A DNA stretch of 64,000 nucleotides from Saccoglossus kowalevskii (Eukaryota > Hemichordata > Enteropneusta > Harrimaniidae), in contig NW_003142308.1 of assembly GCF_000003605.2 (NCBI RefSeq), positions 335,810-399,809 on the forward strand, given 5' to 3'. Position 1 is the stretch's first letter, and every line of letters begins with the position of its first letter. The position numbers and the translations under genes are program-made. The notes beneath the pieces are model-generated. The model made no database searches and had not been told where the DNA came from. It saw nothing but the letters and a program-made list of their open reading frames with translations. Shown one piece after another: positions 10,391-20,923 of the stretch.

Positions 10391-10602
10391 CAATCTGATT
10401 AAAATCCGATGTAGGTACGAGGCTCCAATTTTTATTATTAAAATTATTAAATTTTATTTTTATTTTTTCATATGACATTTTATATATTTATTTGCATTTT
10501 AATTTGAATACATTTTTTCTTGCCGTTAACCAGTTCTTAGAAAATCGTGTCCCAATCGCCTTTAACTACATCTGACTCAATTTCTATACAAATCTCGTAC
10601 AA
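10391..10602 (+). repeat. Left terminal inverted repeat (~212 bp)
   Basis: Pairs with the complement of 13547-13757. Shared blocks are CCGATGTAGGTACGAGGCTCC (one or two changes), TATGACATTTTATAT, CAGTTCTTA, CGTGTCCCA and CTATACAAATCTCGTACAA. The inner part differs by indels in A/T runs. Confidence 0.88.
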
Positions 10603-11544
10603 ATCTCGCCCAGGGACCAGCCAATCAGATCACGGGTTACAAACGCACCTGAGCATGACTCAAAACATGACGGCATACGGCAGCTACTTTTGCGTGATCT
10701 GGACTTCATACAACTTATTAACAACGCTTTTTTATGATGGATCGTTGTCGAAAATAACAAGTAGCATACATTAACCATGTTGGCCTTGATTGTGTTTCAT
10801 TTCTGTTTGGTGGCAGATGAATTACATGTGCCAGTAATGTTGTTTTTTTGTCTCTGGATCGGCGTCGGTGATCCGGTATCAACTTCAAGTCGTTTTATCC
10901 CAATCGCAATCTTTACTTGAAAATACCCTTTAGTCGATCGTTTCGATACTAAGAATTCATGAAGTATGGATGCTTTTTCTACTGCTTCCGGTTGATTGAT
11001 TGGTAACCGTCAACATGCATGTTTACGATCGGGGCCAACAACGCTATCAATTCACCGTGTTCCATGTTTGTTTGTTTTCAGGAAGAACGTGACACCCCAG
11101 AATCAATTATATATAGTTATATCTTTGATCACACAAAGAAAAGATCCACCAGGTAGTTTAAGTATCCATCTATTTATTGTTTAACCAGGATTCTCAATAG
11201 GCATGTTCGGAATAGTTTTGTTATTTCGATAAACAGTACCATGACAATTTACTAATTGTAGGTAGCCACATATCCCTGTTGGCTTAGCAACAACAAAAAT
11301 TAAAATTCTAAAACTATGATGAATAGCTGCGTTATTTTTATAAGAGTATTTTCAGTAAATTAGTGATTGACAAACATATTTTTTTTGAGAGATGAATATT
11401 TATTGATACTTAAATAAACCTTGTTCTGTCAATTGTTTTGTTTAAGCATATGAACATGTTATGCTTATGAAAGCAGCTGGAAATAAATTAATGGCTTAAT
11501 ATACCTGTAAATATATGCTATGTTTCATGACAATAACCAAAATG
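10603..11544. other. Transposon interior, left part, nothing recognised
   Basis: AT-rich DNA with only short ORFs on either strand. No transposase catalytic motif could be read. Confidence 0.5.
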
Positions 11545-13438
11545 TCACTTATTTAGGTGATGTGGTTTATTGCTCTTCATGTCACTGTCTTCATTTGATG
11601 CAAAGTCTTCAAATAGGTTAACCTTCCTACAAACTGTTAAATATTTTTTTTACATGATAAAACAAGCCTGCTGAGATGAGTTCATCATCTCTACCAACTC
11701 ATTCCGACCCCTGTATTATAACTTTCAATATCCAAAGAGTTGTTTTGATAAAAATGCACATACCAAAGGCTGTATCGCCATCACACGACCATCTGAGTTG
11801 TTCTTTCGTTCTGTTTGTTTGTTCATTATTACTTCTCTGTACACGTCCTTGTTATCCTCCATTAAACTACGTCCGCACAATACAGCATTGGTTTGTCTCA
11901 ATTGCCGTATGGCAGAATATTAATCTCAAACTTTAGTTGGATACTTAAGCTATTTCTTATGGTGTGATTCTTGTACAATGCTATCAGTTTCTCTATAGTA
12001 CATTCGCATATAAAAACTGACTGGGGATACTTCTCTTTGAAATAATGATAAAGAGCTAATGAACAATAAATAATTGTCTGTGGGAAAGTATGTTTCTCTT
12101 TTCTTAGTTTGTCAACCATCCAAAAAAATATGGATGCACTGTCCCTGACTGACAATCCAATGTTCCCTATTTGGGCAAATGTTTATAGTCTTGTAATCTG
12201 GAATAGTGTAATGAGGCAACTATGACTGTAGAGAATTTGGGGCATTTGTGGTCAGGGCAGAGACTGTAACATCAGGTATAACAGCGTAGTTCCCCAACAT
12301 GCTAGAAAAATTTCTTGAATGCACTTTGTTGTGTCTTGTGCCTGCTTTTTCGGTTTTCATCTAGTTTTTCACCCCTACAAAAAAGATCACAAATTATCAT
12401 TTGAAGGTAAACATGTACAAGTTAGGACTCTAAATCTAATCATCTCCTGATTTTGAAAAACAAAATCTCTAATAAAACATGTACACTGAAATTGTGTTGG
12501 AATGAACTCATTTATAATGAATTGACCAAATAACTTAATGATCCAACACAGCCATGTACACATGCAGTAGTGGGGTTCATATATATCCTACATTAAAAAT
12601 ATTCGCATTTTATCACAAAACATGAAATTATGAGTGGCTAAGCCACTTTTAAGCCGCATTCCATCGACATTTAACATGAACTTCTACAATTGATAACACA
12701 CATAATGCAAACTATAATGTTAATGTTTCATTAATGAAACCACAGGATAAACTATGATAACAGAACAAGGTTGCTGAATCATACATGGGTAGATTAGTGA
12801 TTTAACCAAATCCAGTTGACAGGATGGCTTGGACATTGTTTTTTGATAACACATGTGTTAATGCCTTCTCCTTGTACACCTAATGTGCACATTTAATATA
12901 TCGCAATAAAAAATGGACTCGAAAAATAAATGATTCACGTTACTTGTTCATGCATGTAGGTCACAGTTACATCATAAAGACAAAACTGTTACTGATACTC
13001 ACAGGCTCTCGGACCGTTTAACGGTTATGGACGGGAGTAGGGGATGTCGTCAAAAAGCTAAATACAAATACGAAAATTACTGACATGAAAGCCATAGCTT
13101 TATCGAAGACTCACAAAAACATTGCCTGGTCGTAATAAATTAATTCATAATGCAATGGTTAGATCGTGATGACTGTATCAGTATACAGTCGAAACAACAT
13201 GCATGTAAGTCTTATATTGCGTCGAATGCGACTCGTCAACATAATCGAGTAACGCTGCCTCACCTGTGGTAATACAAGGTCATCAAAGTTGAAATCCGAA
13301 TTATCTAATATGAATTACATACATCAATCGTGATTGCTCACAACAGATAATTAAGTTTTTGTAAAAGTGACTAAACCTCACCTCAAATTTGGAATCCTCT
13401 ATTGATTTCACATCGGTCCTAACATTAATTGCAACCAT
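11545..13438 (-). pseudogene. RecQ-family DNA helicase, multi-exon, broken
   Basis: Minus-strand pieces in order: a first exon 13438-13382 (MVAINVRTDVKSIEDSKFE) with donor GTGAGG; exon 12879 to ~12722 with acceptor TTAG, carrying Walker A (AILSTGFG then KSLIYP after one extra base) and motif Ia (VIIVYPVVSLMK); exon 12374 to ~11890 after acceptor TTTTTTGTAG, with a basic insert (DENRKSRHKTQQSAFKKFF), motif III-like ALTTNAP, CPNRE and motif IV FPQTIIYC; then AFGM (motif V, ~11759-11770), VGRDDE...GLFYH (motif VI, ~11653-11698) and a terminal CRKVNLFEDF stretch (11631-11545). RecQ helicases unwind DNA in 3'-5' direction using ATP. The DEAH motif II was not found, and at least three frameshifts or stops are present. 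The order and spacing of the motifs make the family assignment firm despite decay. Exon borders are approximate except those given. Confidence 0.8.
13382..13438 (-). pseudogene. Putative first exon of the RecQ-like gene
   Basis: The ATG sits in a good context (AAGATGG), about 110 bp inside the right TIR. Nineteen codons end at a GAG|GTGAGG donor in phase 0. The next exon starts with GTG TAC AAG in the same phase and matches the segment that precedes Walker A in RecQ proteins. The position suggests that transcription starts in or next to the right TIR. Confidence 0.55.
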
Positions 13439-13546
13439 CTTGAAATAACCAGGAACGAGGAGCCTGGCGCATGCGCAAAGTCAGACAACTGTGTTTGTAA
13501 GCCACACTATGATTGGTCGATACAACTCGTCGAAAACTGATCTCGT

Positions 13547-13757
13547 TGTACGAGATTTGTATAGGCATTGAGTCAGATGTAGGTAGAGGCGACTGGGACA
13601 CGATTTAAGAACTGATTAACAAAAAAAAGAAATAATAAATAAGAAAAAAAAAACACGAAAAATCGACATATTCAAACTAAAATACAAATAAATATGATAT
13701 AAAATGTCATAAAAAATAATTGGAGCCTCATACCCACATTGGATTTTAATCAGATTG
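13547..13757 (-). repeat. Right terminal inverted repeat (~211 bp)
   Basis: Inverted partner of 10391-10602; ends ...GGATTTTAATCAGATTG at 13757. Confidence 0.88.
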
Positions 13758-13766
13758 CTCATGTGT
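13758..13766. repeat. Target-site duplication, right copy
   Basis: CTCATGTGT, identical to 10382-10390. Confidence 0.9.
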
Positions 13767-14975
13767 AAACATCAAGACTTTTGACATGTTAGACGGTTGC
13801 CCATAGCTAATTAAAACACCTACAGACTTTGCGAACTTCATAAAGGTCTCATCAATTGTTTTGTCAACTACACTGAAAGACCCTAGGATTAGAGAACGTC
13901 TTACTGCCATGCAACCTTTCTTCAGCAACTCGTTAGCCCTATGAGGAAAGTATCCAATCATACTAGGTACCTAAAATAGATTATATGTCAGCCTCATATC
14001 ACATGTTTGCAGAGTCAAACAAATTTGGGATTTCAAATTTGTACTTTCAACATAAAATTGATATTGAAAGAAATGTTTTACCTGGAGCAGTTTGTCCATC
14101 ATATGCAGAATAAGAATAGGTCTGCCATATCTCCATTGTATTTGTGAATCAAGTTGTACGTCTTCACAACACACAGCAACATCTAGATATTAAGATGTGT
14201 ATGATCAATGACAATGGCTGTTTTCCGAAAGTGGCCAGTACGGAACTTGTAAGCCTGGTACTTGTCCAAATGATGGAAATGGTTGGATCATGCAAAGCAA
14301 GATCGAGAAAATCCTGATTACAATTCTTGTATTATTTAGCAGGGCCACAGGGTCAATGATGTCTACATCCTCATTTCACTGAAGCAATCAATCAACAATT
14401 ACTTCATTGCTTCACTAAATGTCCTGAGACAGAACAGAGCTTTTGCGTATGCCTTCCCTTTCAGCACAGTCATTGGCTATAAGTCCAGCCTCAAGAAGGA
14501 TTTCAGAATAGCCTGAACCCATGCATTTATGGCCTGCCAACATGCCCATATAATTCATCACAGCGTGGAAAGGCATTGGAGTTACTACATGGTTTTTATA
14601 TTTTTCTAGGAACTTCCAAGTGAATGGGAGTGCTTTCATGCAACCAAGGTCATAAGTGCTGAGAACATACTTCTGGCCAATCTCCAATGTGGCATATTCT
14701 GATCGCTTCAACAAATCTCTGGTTACAGAATATTTTGTGAACGGCTGATTGATTAAGCTGAAATAGACAATAGTCAACTTTCGAGATTTTTTTTTTCAGT
14801 AGCTGAGCTGAAACCACTAAATCCAGGAACCAGTTGTGTTTCCTTGTTTGCTAGTGACCATTCGCATCAGTAACCACAATTGGTACTCTTCAATGTACTT
14901 ACAGTACACCTTTTTGTTTTTGATGTGTGGACTGAACTTAGCTCCTGTTGGAAATGTTGGCCCTACTGTCGCGCT
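13758..14975 (-). pseudogene. Uncharacterised repeated ORF family, 5' part (right of transposon)
   Basis: Minus-strand fragments of one original ORF, in order: ~14970-14815 (FSPHIKNKKVYCKYIEEY), 14777-14415 (NQPFTKYSVTRDLLKRSE, YVLSTYDLGCMKALPF, HKCMGSGYSEILLEAGL), ~14455-14402 (KAYAKALFCLRTFSEAMK, after a frameshift), ~14313-14284 (DFLDLALHDP), 14174-13971 (AVCCEDVQLDSQIQW-type region) and 13961-13767 (VDKTIDETFMKFAKSVG). I recognise the pattern as a family of long uncharacterised proteins that occurs in many copies in invertebrate genomes; I cannot assign a domain name with confidence. Its many copies suggest that it is itself mobile or mobilised, which is inference. Frameshifts, stops and the transposon insertion make this copy non-functional. 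Confidence 0.6.
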
Positions 14976-16645
14976 CAGTTATCTAACATGAACACATTTT
15001 ACTTTCTTTATGATGTTCTCTAAATTAGTTTGTAATTCCAGACATTGTTTTGATAACCACGAGTTGAGCCCTGAGAGACTAGATCGGTTTCTGTAGCAAC
15101 CGTGACGCCATATCCAAACGTTCGCTACATTGTTTCCCATTGCGTTTTCACGGTACTTGTCTGTTTACCGCCCAAAATTCCCACCAAAGTTCTGCCTCGT
15201 GTTAGTCGCGTGTCACTCCTAATATGGAATGACAGCGTTATGTTTCGTTTGTATGCGCCAATCATTAGCGTTGTTTATTTTCGGAACGTTTTGGCATGAT
15301 ATATTCTAGAGTACAAACACGTGTTTGGCACTTCTAACAAATGCCACTCCAACGTTTACAATTACATTAACCAGGCAAAGCGCTGTCGTGAGAAGTCCGA
15401 TTCAGGCCGTCGCTGTAATTCCTCCTATGGTAGCTTCGCAACTTGATGCTCGTTATGCACACCCTACTTTTTATGTTCTTTACGATGTCAACTCCTCATG
15501 AAGCTATTATTTAGCGATCTATATTTTATACCAAGAAGTATTTGCTGTACAACGTATTGATGTTCATGTTGAGTACAAATAAACAAGTTTGAATTATACC
15601 TCACGTCTGTTCAACTCAACTCAACTCAACGCAATCGATGTCCGTTTTAATAACAATTCCGCATGTTTAGTCAGTTCGTTTTATGTGACGAAAAGAACAC
15701 CCCAACGCCTAGTTTTGCGATATAAACTTATCCATCACACCTACTCGACCATAAATATGAAAAGGAGGCAATATTGATATGGTTTCAACTTTTAAACAAC
15801 GAGTCTTATGACGTTGCTTGGCTTGGAGGAGTCTTACTTTGTAATCAGCATCAGTGTTTGATTTCACCTCTTGTATCATAATCCCACTAGTGCTGTGCAC
15901 TAGTGCCATATTTGAACCATGGACATTGTAGTTACTTTGTTCAAGTTGTCGTCAACATGAAAAACTTTGTTGCCTTCACGAGTAGCAATTTGAGGAGTGA
16001 GAGAAGCCAAAGTCATATGATTCACAGTGACTCAATCTATGAAGTATATTGGTGGCGTATTGCAAAGCAAGATGTGTTTAGGTAACTTTGTCACAACATG
16101 GCAGGTGGAATTGGAATAATTTATGTGACCATGATAGAATTGCTAGGTAGTATTTGGTTGACTATATTGATATTGATCCAAAGTTGCTACACTACAACGT
16201 GATTTAAACTATACCTGATCTTATTTACACATCTGCTTCACCCAGGGGTCATCAAAAACTTCACTAGTTCAGCTGGGGGGTAATCCGGGTCATTCAGCTC
16301 AACAGCTGCAGAAGGCCAAGGAAGTAGTTTTGAATCTTTGAACATTCCCTGAACATCACTGCACACTAAGTAACTGCTCCCACAACAAAGATTATTGTAC
16401 TGTATACCGGGTTATGCATTCCTCGTCTCCAGGAATCACTTTTGTAAAAGCAATACAATAATTGTGTGCCTTTGAAGTCTGGTCTTTAACTTGTCACTTC
16501 TGAAATCTTGATTTGAAAATCAACAGCGCTAAATGTCCTACTATCTACTATTTACTATCTCCGTCTGTCTACCCTTTCGTGTATAACATCTAGAACTACA
16601 TCAAACGGGTGTTAATGAGCTTCAAGCTTTTTCTCTTGCTTGTTA
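14976..16645. other. Intergenic, nothing recognised
   Basis: No protein domain. There is a short (CTCAA)n-like run at about 15611-15630. Further 5' pieces of the adjacent pseudogene may extend to about 15060. Confidence 0.4.
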
Positions 16646-17560
16646 GTCCCCGGACGAAGTCCGAAAACGGGGACTTATAATTCGGTCTCTGTCCGTTCGT
16701 GCGTCCGTCCGGATTCACATCTCAGAATCCCTTGGACCGATTCCGTTCATTCTTTGCATGTGCATAGTACTTTATGTGGGACATATGCACATGGTTTAGC
16801 GATTTGATTCAAAATGGCCGACTGAAAATGTTGTATTTTTAACATGCTTTGTCAGTTTTAATTCAAATTTTGTACATAGATCATACATGTTAGGATACAT
16901 GTCCCCAACCGTCCGTGAGTTCCTGAGTCTGTTCGTCCGTCCGTTTGTGCGCCAGTCTGTCCAGAGTCATATTTCAGAATCCTGTGGACCGATTCTGTTC
17001 ATTCTTTGTATGTACCTAGTGCCTTATGTGGGACATATGCACATGCAGTGGCTTAGCAATTCGAATCAAAATGGCCGACTGGCAGCCATCTTGTTTTTTG
17101 AAAATGTTGTAATCTGGACATGCTTTGTCAGTTGTCATTCAAACTTGGTATATAGATTATACATGTTAGGATACATGTCCATGACGATTTATTTTGTAAT
17201 TGAATCAAAGATGGTCGACTGGCAGGCATCGTATTTTTTATGCGGTATCTTGGACGTGCCCTGTAGGTTTGCATTCAAATTTGGCACATACATGTACTTT
17301 ATACATGTTAGAATGCATGTCCATGGCAATTTGTTTCAACACCTGGTCAAGGATGGCCGATTGACAGCCATATGTCTTTTTGGCCTTACTACTACATTTA
17401 CACAATTTATGTACCATTTTCATTTGTATTTTACACATACATCATACATATCAGTGTGTTTCATAATCAGATCAAAGATGACCAAATAACGGCTGTTTTT
17501 TTGGCCATATTACTACTACACGGAACACATGTTTTGATGTAAATAAACAATATGTTGTAT
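16646..17560. repeat. Degenerate tandem repeat, ~140-bp units, with leading hairpin
   Basis: The array opens with a stem-loop GTCCCCGGACGAAGTCC...CGGGGAC (16646-16674), followed by a Cys/Pro-codon-like run of GTCCGTCC motifs. Two anchors recur: ACATGTTAGGATACATGTCC at 16885, 17161, ~17303 and (weak) ~17443, and ATGGCCGACTGGCAGCCATC-like blocks at 16814, 17072, 17211, 17352 and 17477. Spacing is 125-142 bp, or twice that. The 200-codon ORF across it (16887-17489) has repeat-driven content and is not called as a gene. Confidence 0.75.
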
Positions 17561-17867
17561 ACGCCACTTGGAACTCAAGTTTCAAGGACACGCTCGCGAC
17601 AACCCCTCCGCTTTAATATGACGAGCACAAAGAGAACTTTCAAAAATTTAACGAGGACTGTGTCATTTTCAATGACTAGTTTCCAGTACTTCTGTTGAAG
17701 TAAATGATTCACATGTCCCAGTTTGAATGATATATGACAGGTCTTGTAAAAAAGAGCCACTCTTGTAAACAAATCTTCACCTGCCACCTTGTGATGTAAA
17801 CGATTGTCTCCCACTTCTATGAATTCGGTTTTTATACGAGTCCAAGTTGCTTCCTTGCCAAGCTATT
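17561..17867. other. Spacer before the left LTR-like repeat
   Basis: No recognisable feature. Confidence 0.4.
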
Positions 17868-18431
17868 TGTCACAAAGCTAAACTACATTCCAAATCATTT
17901 GTGGGTTCCTGTTAACACACAAATGATAACATCTATACTTATTTCAATTTGACTTACTAAATTTGAATTACACTCGTTTGGAGATGTTTCATACATTCTT
18001 GAAATATTATTACCAGGCAAGCTGTGACTTTATTACCCAAGCTGTAACCNNNNNNNNNNNNNNNNNNNNNNNNNNNNNNNNNNNNNNNNNNNNNNNNNNN
18101 NNNNNNNNNNNNNNNNNNNNNNNNNNNNNNNNNNNNNNNNNNNNNNNNNNNNNNNNNNNNNNNNNNNNNNNNNNNNNNNNNNNNNNNNNNNNNNNNNNNN
18201 NNNNNNNNNNNNNNNNNNNNNNNNNNNNNNNNNNNNNNNNNNNNNNNNNNNNNNNNNNNNNNNNNNNNNNNNNNNNNNNNNNNNNNNNNNNNNNNNNNNN
18301 NNNNNNNNNNNNNNNNNNNNNNNNNNNNNNNNNNNNNNNNNNNNCACCCGGTTGCTAAGAAAGGGGAGACTCCTGCCTGATTGCCAGAGAGACACCTTCC
18401 TGACTGCCAAGAGCCTATACACCAAGTTTTG
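17868..18431 (+). repeat. LTR-like repeat, plus orientation, truncated, with gap
   Basis: Starts TGTCACAAAGCTAAA and matches the reverse complement of 24764-24436 (CATTCCAAATCATTTGTGGGT, TTAACACACAAATGATAACATC, CACTCGTTT, AAGTCACAGCTTGCC, CACCCGGTTGCTAAGAAAGG, AAGAGCCTATAC). Homology stops after CCAAGTTTTGTG at about 18431. The assembly gap 18050-18344 lies inside it; the other copy has only about 83 bp at that position. Confidence 0.85.
18050..18344. other. Assembly gap (295 N)
   Basis: Run of N. It falls within an LTR-like repeat, so a collapsed or unresolved repeat is the probable cause. No gene content can be inferred. Confidence 0.99.
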
Positions 18432-18432
18432 T

Positions 18433-18558
18433 GCAGATGTACATGGTAGAGGTAGTAGTAGCGTTGCTAGGATCACTATGATAGAGTTCATGTGCAATAC
18501 AAATCAGATATTGTATAGTTTAAAAATTAGCAGTAGGTGATATTTATTGCCATGACCC

Positions 18559-18628
<70 letters not shown>

Positions 18629-19440
18629 GATCACCAATAGATAATTATCACAATCCACGCAAGTTATAGGTTGGATTCCTGTTAACATAGTCATGTAGGC
18701 AAGGAAAATGACGTGATAATATGTATATACAGTACCTTAAATGGTCTTAAGTTAGTAGCAGGAGTCAGGTATACAGTAAGCTTGCAGAGCTGTAAAGCTG
18801 GAGCAGTTCTCAGGAAACCAGTCATGGGAAAAAGCAGCAGGGAATAAGTGTCTCCACTGACACTAACTGCCCTTTAAGTAAGATGGGAATATGCAAATAC
18901 ATACCTGATGATGCCTTCTGAGTGGAAGTCAACTAGTCATAAACTTTTGCACCAATCCTAAGGCATTTTAGCAGGGTCATGTGATTGTTTGTGAATGGTA
19001 GCTGGACAATTATTCCATTGTTCACATGCCACATGCATTGTCCCATTGTTCTAATTAGCTGTAGAACAAATTTTCCTTTTAGCGATATAATATGTTTGGC
19101 TAAATTTAACAAGACAAAACAAGTGTTACAAAGCATGACAAAAGATGTTTGCTCTTAGTGACCGTGTGTGATAAAGGGTCTTAGTTTCAATCTAGTCTCT
19201 TCAATACCACAATGCAGAATCTAGTATAAAACAAAAAGCTTTAATACAGACACAAAGGATTAGTTATTTAGTATTGAATGTACCTCAATACCGTAGTGTT
19301 TAATACCCATGACAAGTTTGTTCAGCATAGAATAAATGAGAGAATGACTAGGCTCCTGCTAGAGAAATGAGAAATATTATTGTAAATCAGAGTCATATGT
19401 TGGCATTCAACTGCTTTTTAGTAGAGATTTAATATATTTT
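18433..19440. other. Region between left repeat and minus-strand retroelement
   Basis: Contains (AT)n at 18561-18624. No LTR in the orientation expected for the 3' end of the minus-strand element could be found here. Confidence 0.5.
18561..18624. repeat. (AT)n microsatellite
   Basis: About 32 uninterrupted AT dinucleotides. Confidence 0.98.
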
Positions 19441-19776
19441 TTAGGTTTCTGGAGTCTACCAGTATGAGGAATGTGATTGCTATCTACATAGACTTGAGCT
19501 GCCTCATTCAGATCTTCATAATTGACATACTGGTTATGACTGTGAGCAAAATTTAACCATTTGACCAAGTATTGCATCTTTCCTCGATGAAGTCCAGACT
19601 ATCTTTTCAATTTGATATTGTTCTGGTTCTGAGAAGACTACAGTTTCAGATGAATCTGTCTCTGAAACTTGGTTAGATACATGTTCACTGCTGCTTGCCA
19701 CTGGAGAATCAGAATAAAAATTATTAGTTAAGTTAAGGGGTTCTTCTGCTGTCAATTCTTCGCATGTTGATCTCAC
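19440..19776 (-). pseudogene. Integrase C-terminal tail with chromodomain-like segment
   Basis: The open frame 19776-19534 ends with YQIEKIVWTSSRKDAIL followed by QMVKF. After a frameshift, another frame reads NQYVNYEDLNEAAQVY. Both halves fit the two ends of the chromodomain-like module found at the C-terminus of some Gypsy integrases. Such modules bind modified histones and steer insertion. The fit is by eye; the frameshift makes it non-functional. Confidence 0.45.
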
Positions 19777-19909
19777 ATATGCAAATTTCAGTTTATCAAA
19801 ATGGACAATATGTTTTAGTCTTTAGTTGGTTTCAGTGTGAACTAATTGCACAGAGTTGTTAGGCAGTATATTTAGAATTTTGTATTGGCCACGAAATCTC
19901 CTACTGAAT

Positions 19910-20282
19910 TTACCCTTTTGAATGAGTTGGTTCAAAATGTATAGGATGTACATGTTTATTATATCTTTCAACCATCTTGTCGTGATATTTTCTTATGTAC
20001 TTTGAAGCAGTGTTCACGCATTTCTTGTCTTGCTCTGGGGAGATTACTATAAACAATACCAGCATTTTTAGGACTAATAATATTTGGTGTGGTGTCCATT
20101 TCCAGTGGTATTTTGATGTCAAATCCATACAAGAGTTGAGATGGAGCCAGTCCAGTGCTTTCATGACTCGTCATCTTATATGAAAGTAAAGAAAAGGGAA
20201 GAAACTTATCCCACATGGTTGGATTAGAATGAACATATCTGCTTAAACTGTTTAGAATAGTTTGGATTTGTCTTTCTGTCAT
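19910..20282 (-). pseudogene. Integrase core, 3' half
   Basis: Frame 20282-19968 begins MTERQIQTILNSLSRY, which carries the third catalytic residue (Glu of TERQ), and continues through WDKFLPFSLLSYKMTSHEST and GLAPSQLLYGFDIKIPLE, typical of the end of the Gypsy integrase core. The overlapping frame 20164-19910 is a continuation after a shift (KYIRKYHDKMVERYNKH, HFEPTHSKG). Confidence 0.8.
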
Positions 20283-20482
20283 GCCTTGGCCTCTAGGATG
20301 TTGACATTAAAAATTCTGCAGACATGAAATATTACATCTGCCCATAGATTTGAAGCACAGTCAGTGTGAATTTCTTTAATCACTCCAACCTTATAGAACA
20401 GATCCACTAATTTATAGGCTATCGTCTCTGCTTTGCTATCTGGAACTGGATATGCAATAGGAAATTTTGAGAATGAATCCAT
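20279..20482 (-). pseudogene. Integrase core, 5' half
   Basis: MDSFSKFPIAYPVPDSKAE holds the first catalytic Asp and KEIHTDCASNLWAD holds the second. The frame stops at 20279 and the third block follows in another frame from 20282, so the DDE residues all survive but are split by a frameshift. Confidence 0.8.
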
Positions 20483-20563
20483 GATTAACAGAAATATTTC
20501 ATGTCATCTGCTGAGTAGGATATGGTTCCATTAGATCTTCACACACCCTGTGGAAAGAAGAAA

Positions 20564-20923
20564 CTACAGATTAAGAGAGAAGTTTAGAACGACAAGGACG
20601 ATTGCTCGCTTGTTATTATAACATGTTTTGCAGGTCCGAACATAGTCATAAGCATGCTTGGACATTTTCTCCAAAAAAATTTTGTCTCGTAGTAACCCAT
20701 ATGTGCGAGCATAGCCCATATGTTTAGCAACCAATTTTGAATTGTGCATATGACTAAATACTTCTGACTGTAATGATTTAGGTACAACTAATTGTTTCTT
20801 GAAACCCAGAGCACTCTTTGCCTTACCCACAGGGTTCACGATCCTGTAAAGAACACGGTATATTATTCTATAGAGATCAACTTGACGCACAATCTTTCTA
20901 GTTAGTTTTGTATCGCGAGGCAA
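20564..20923 (-). pseudogene. Integrase zinc-binding domain
   Basis: MHNSKLVAKHMGYARTYGLL supplies the two His and YVRTCKTCYNNKRA the two Cys of the HHCC finger. It is preceded by KKQLVVPKSLQSEVF, the usual lead-in. Confidence 0.8.

Larger units (their letters stand above)
10391..13757. mobile_element. TIR DNA transposon, MULE-like by target duplication, carrying a RecQ-type helicase
   Basis: A 3367-bp element bounded by inverted repeats of about 210 bp starting CAATCTGATTAAAATCC, with a perfect 9-bp target duplication. A 9-bp duplication plus long TIRs is typical of Mutator-like (MULE) elements; this class assignment is inference because no transposase is visible. Inside, on the minus strand, lies a broken multi-exon RecQ-family helicase gene (13438-11545). 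About 940 bp on the left side (10603-11544) has no recognised content. The element interrupts a pseudogene of another repeated family, and a 244-bp relative is at 25799-26042. It could be a non-autonomous element that captured a helicase gene, or a transposon type with its own helicase. Confidence 0.85.

Noticed and set aside
12633-12647. AGTGGCTAAGCCACT palindrome as a regulatory site
   Set aside because: Short, inside an intron-like stretch of a broken gene; chance is a sufficient explanation.
16887-17489. 200-codon plus-strand ORF
   Set aside because: Lies wholly within the ~140-bp degenerate repeat; Phe/His/Met-rich translation follows the repeat anchors.
17963-18497. ORFs reading through the first N run
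   Set aside because: Most of each translation is unknown residues; an artefact of the gap.
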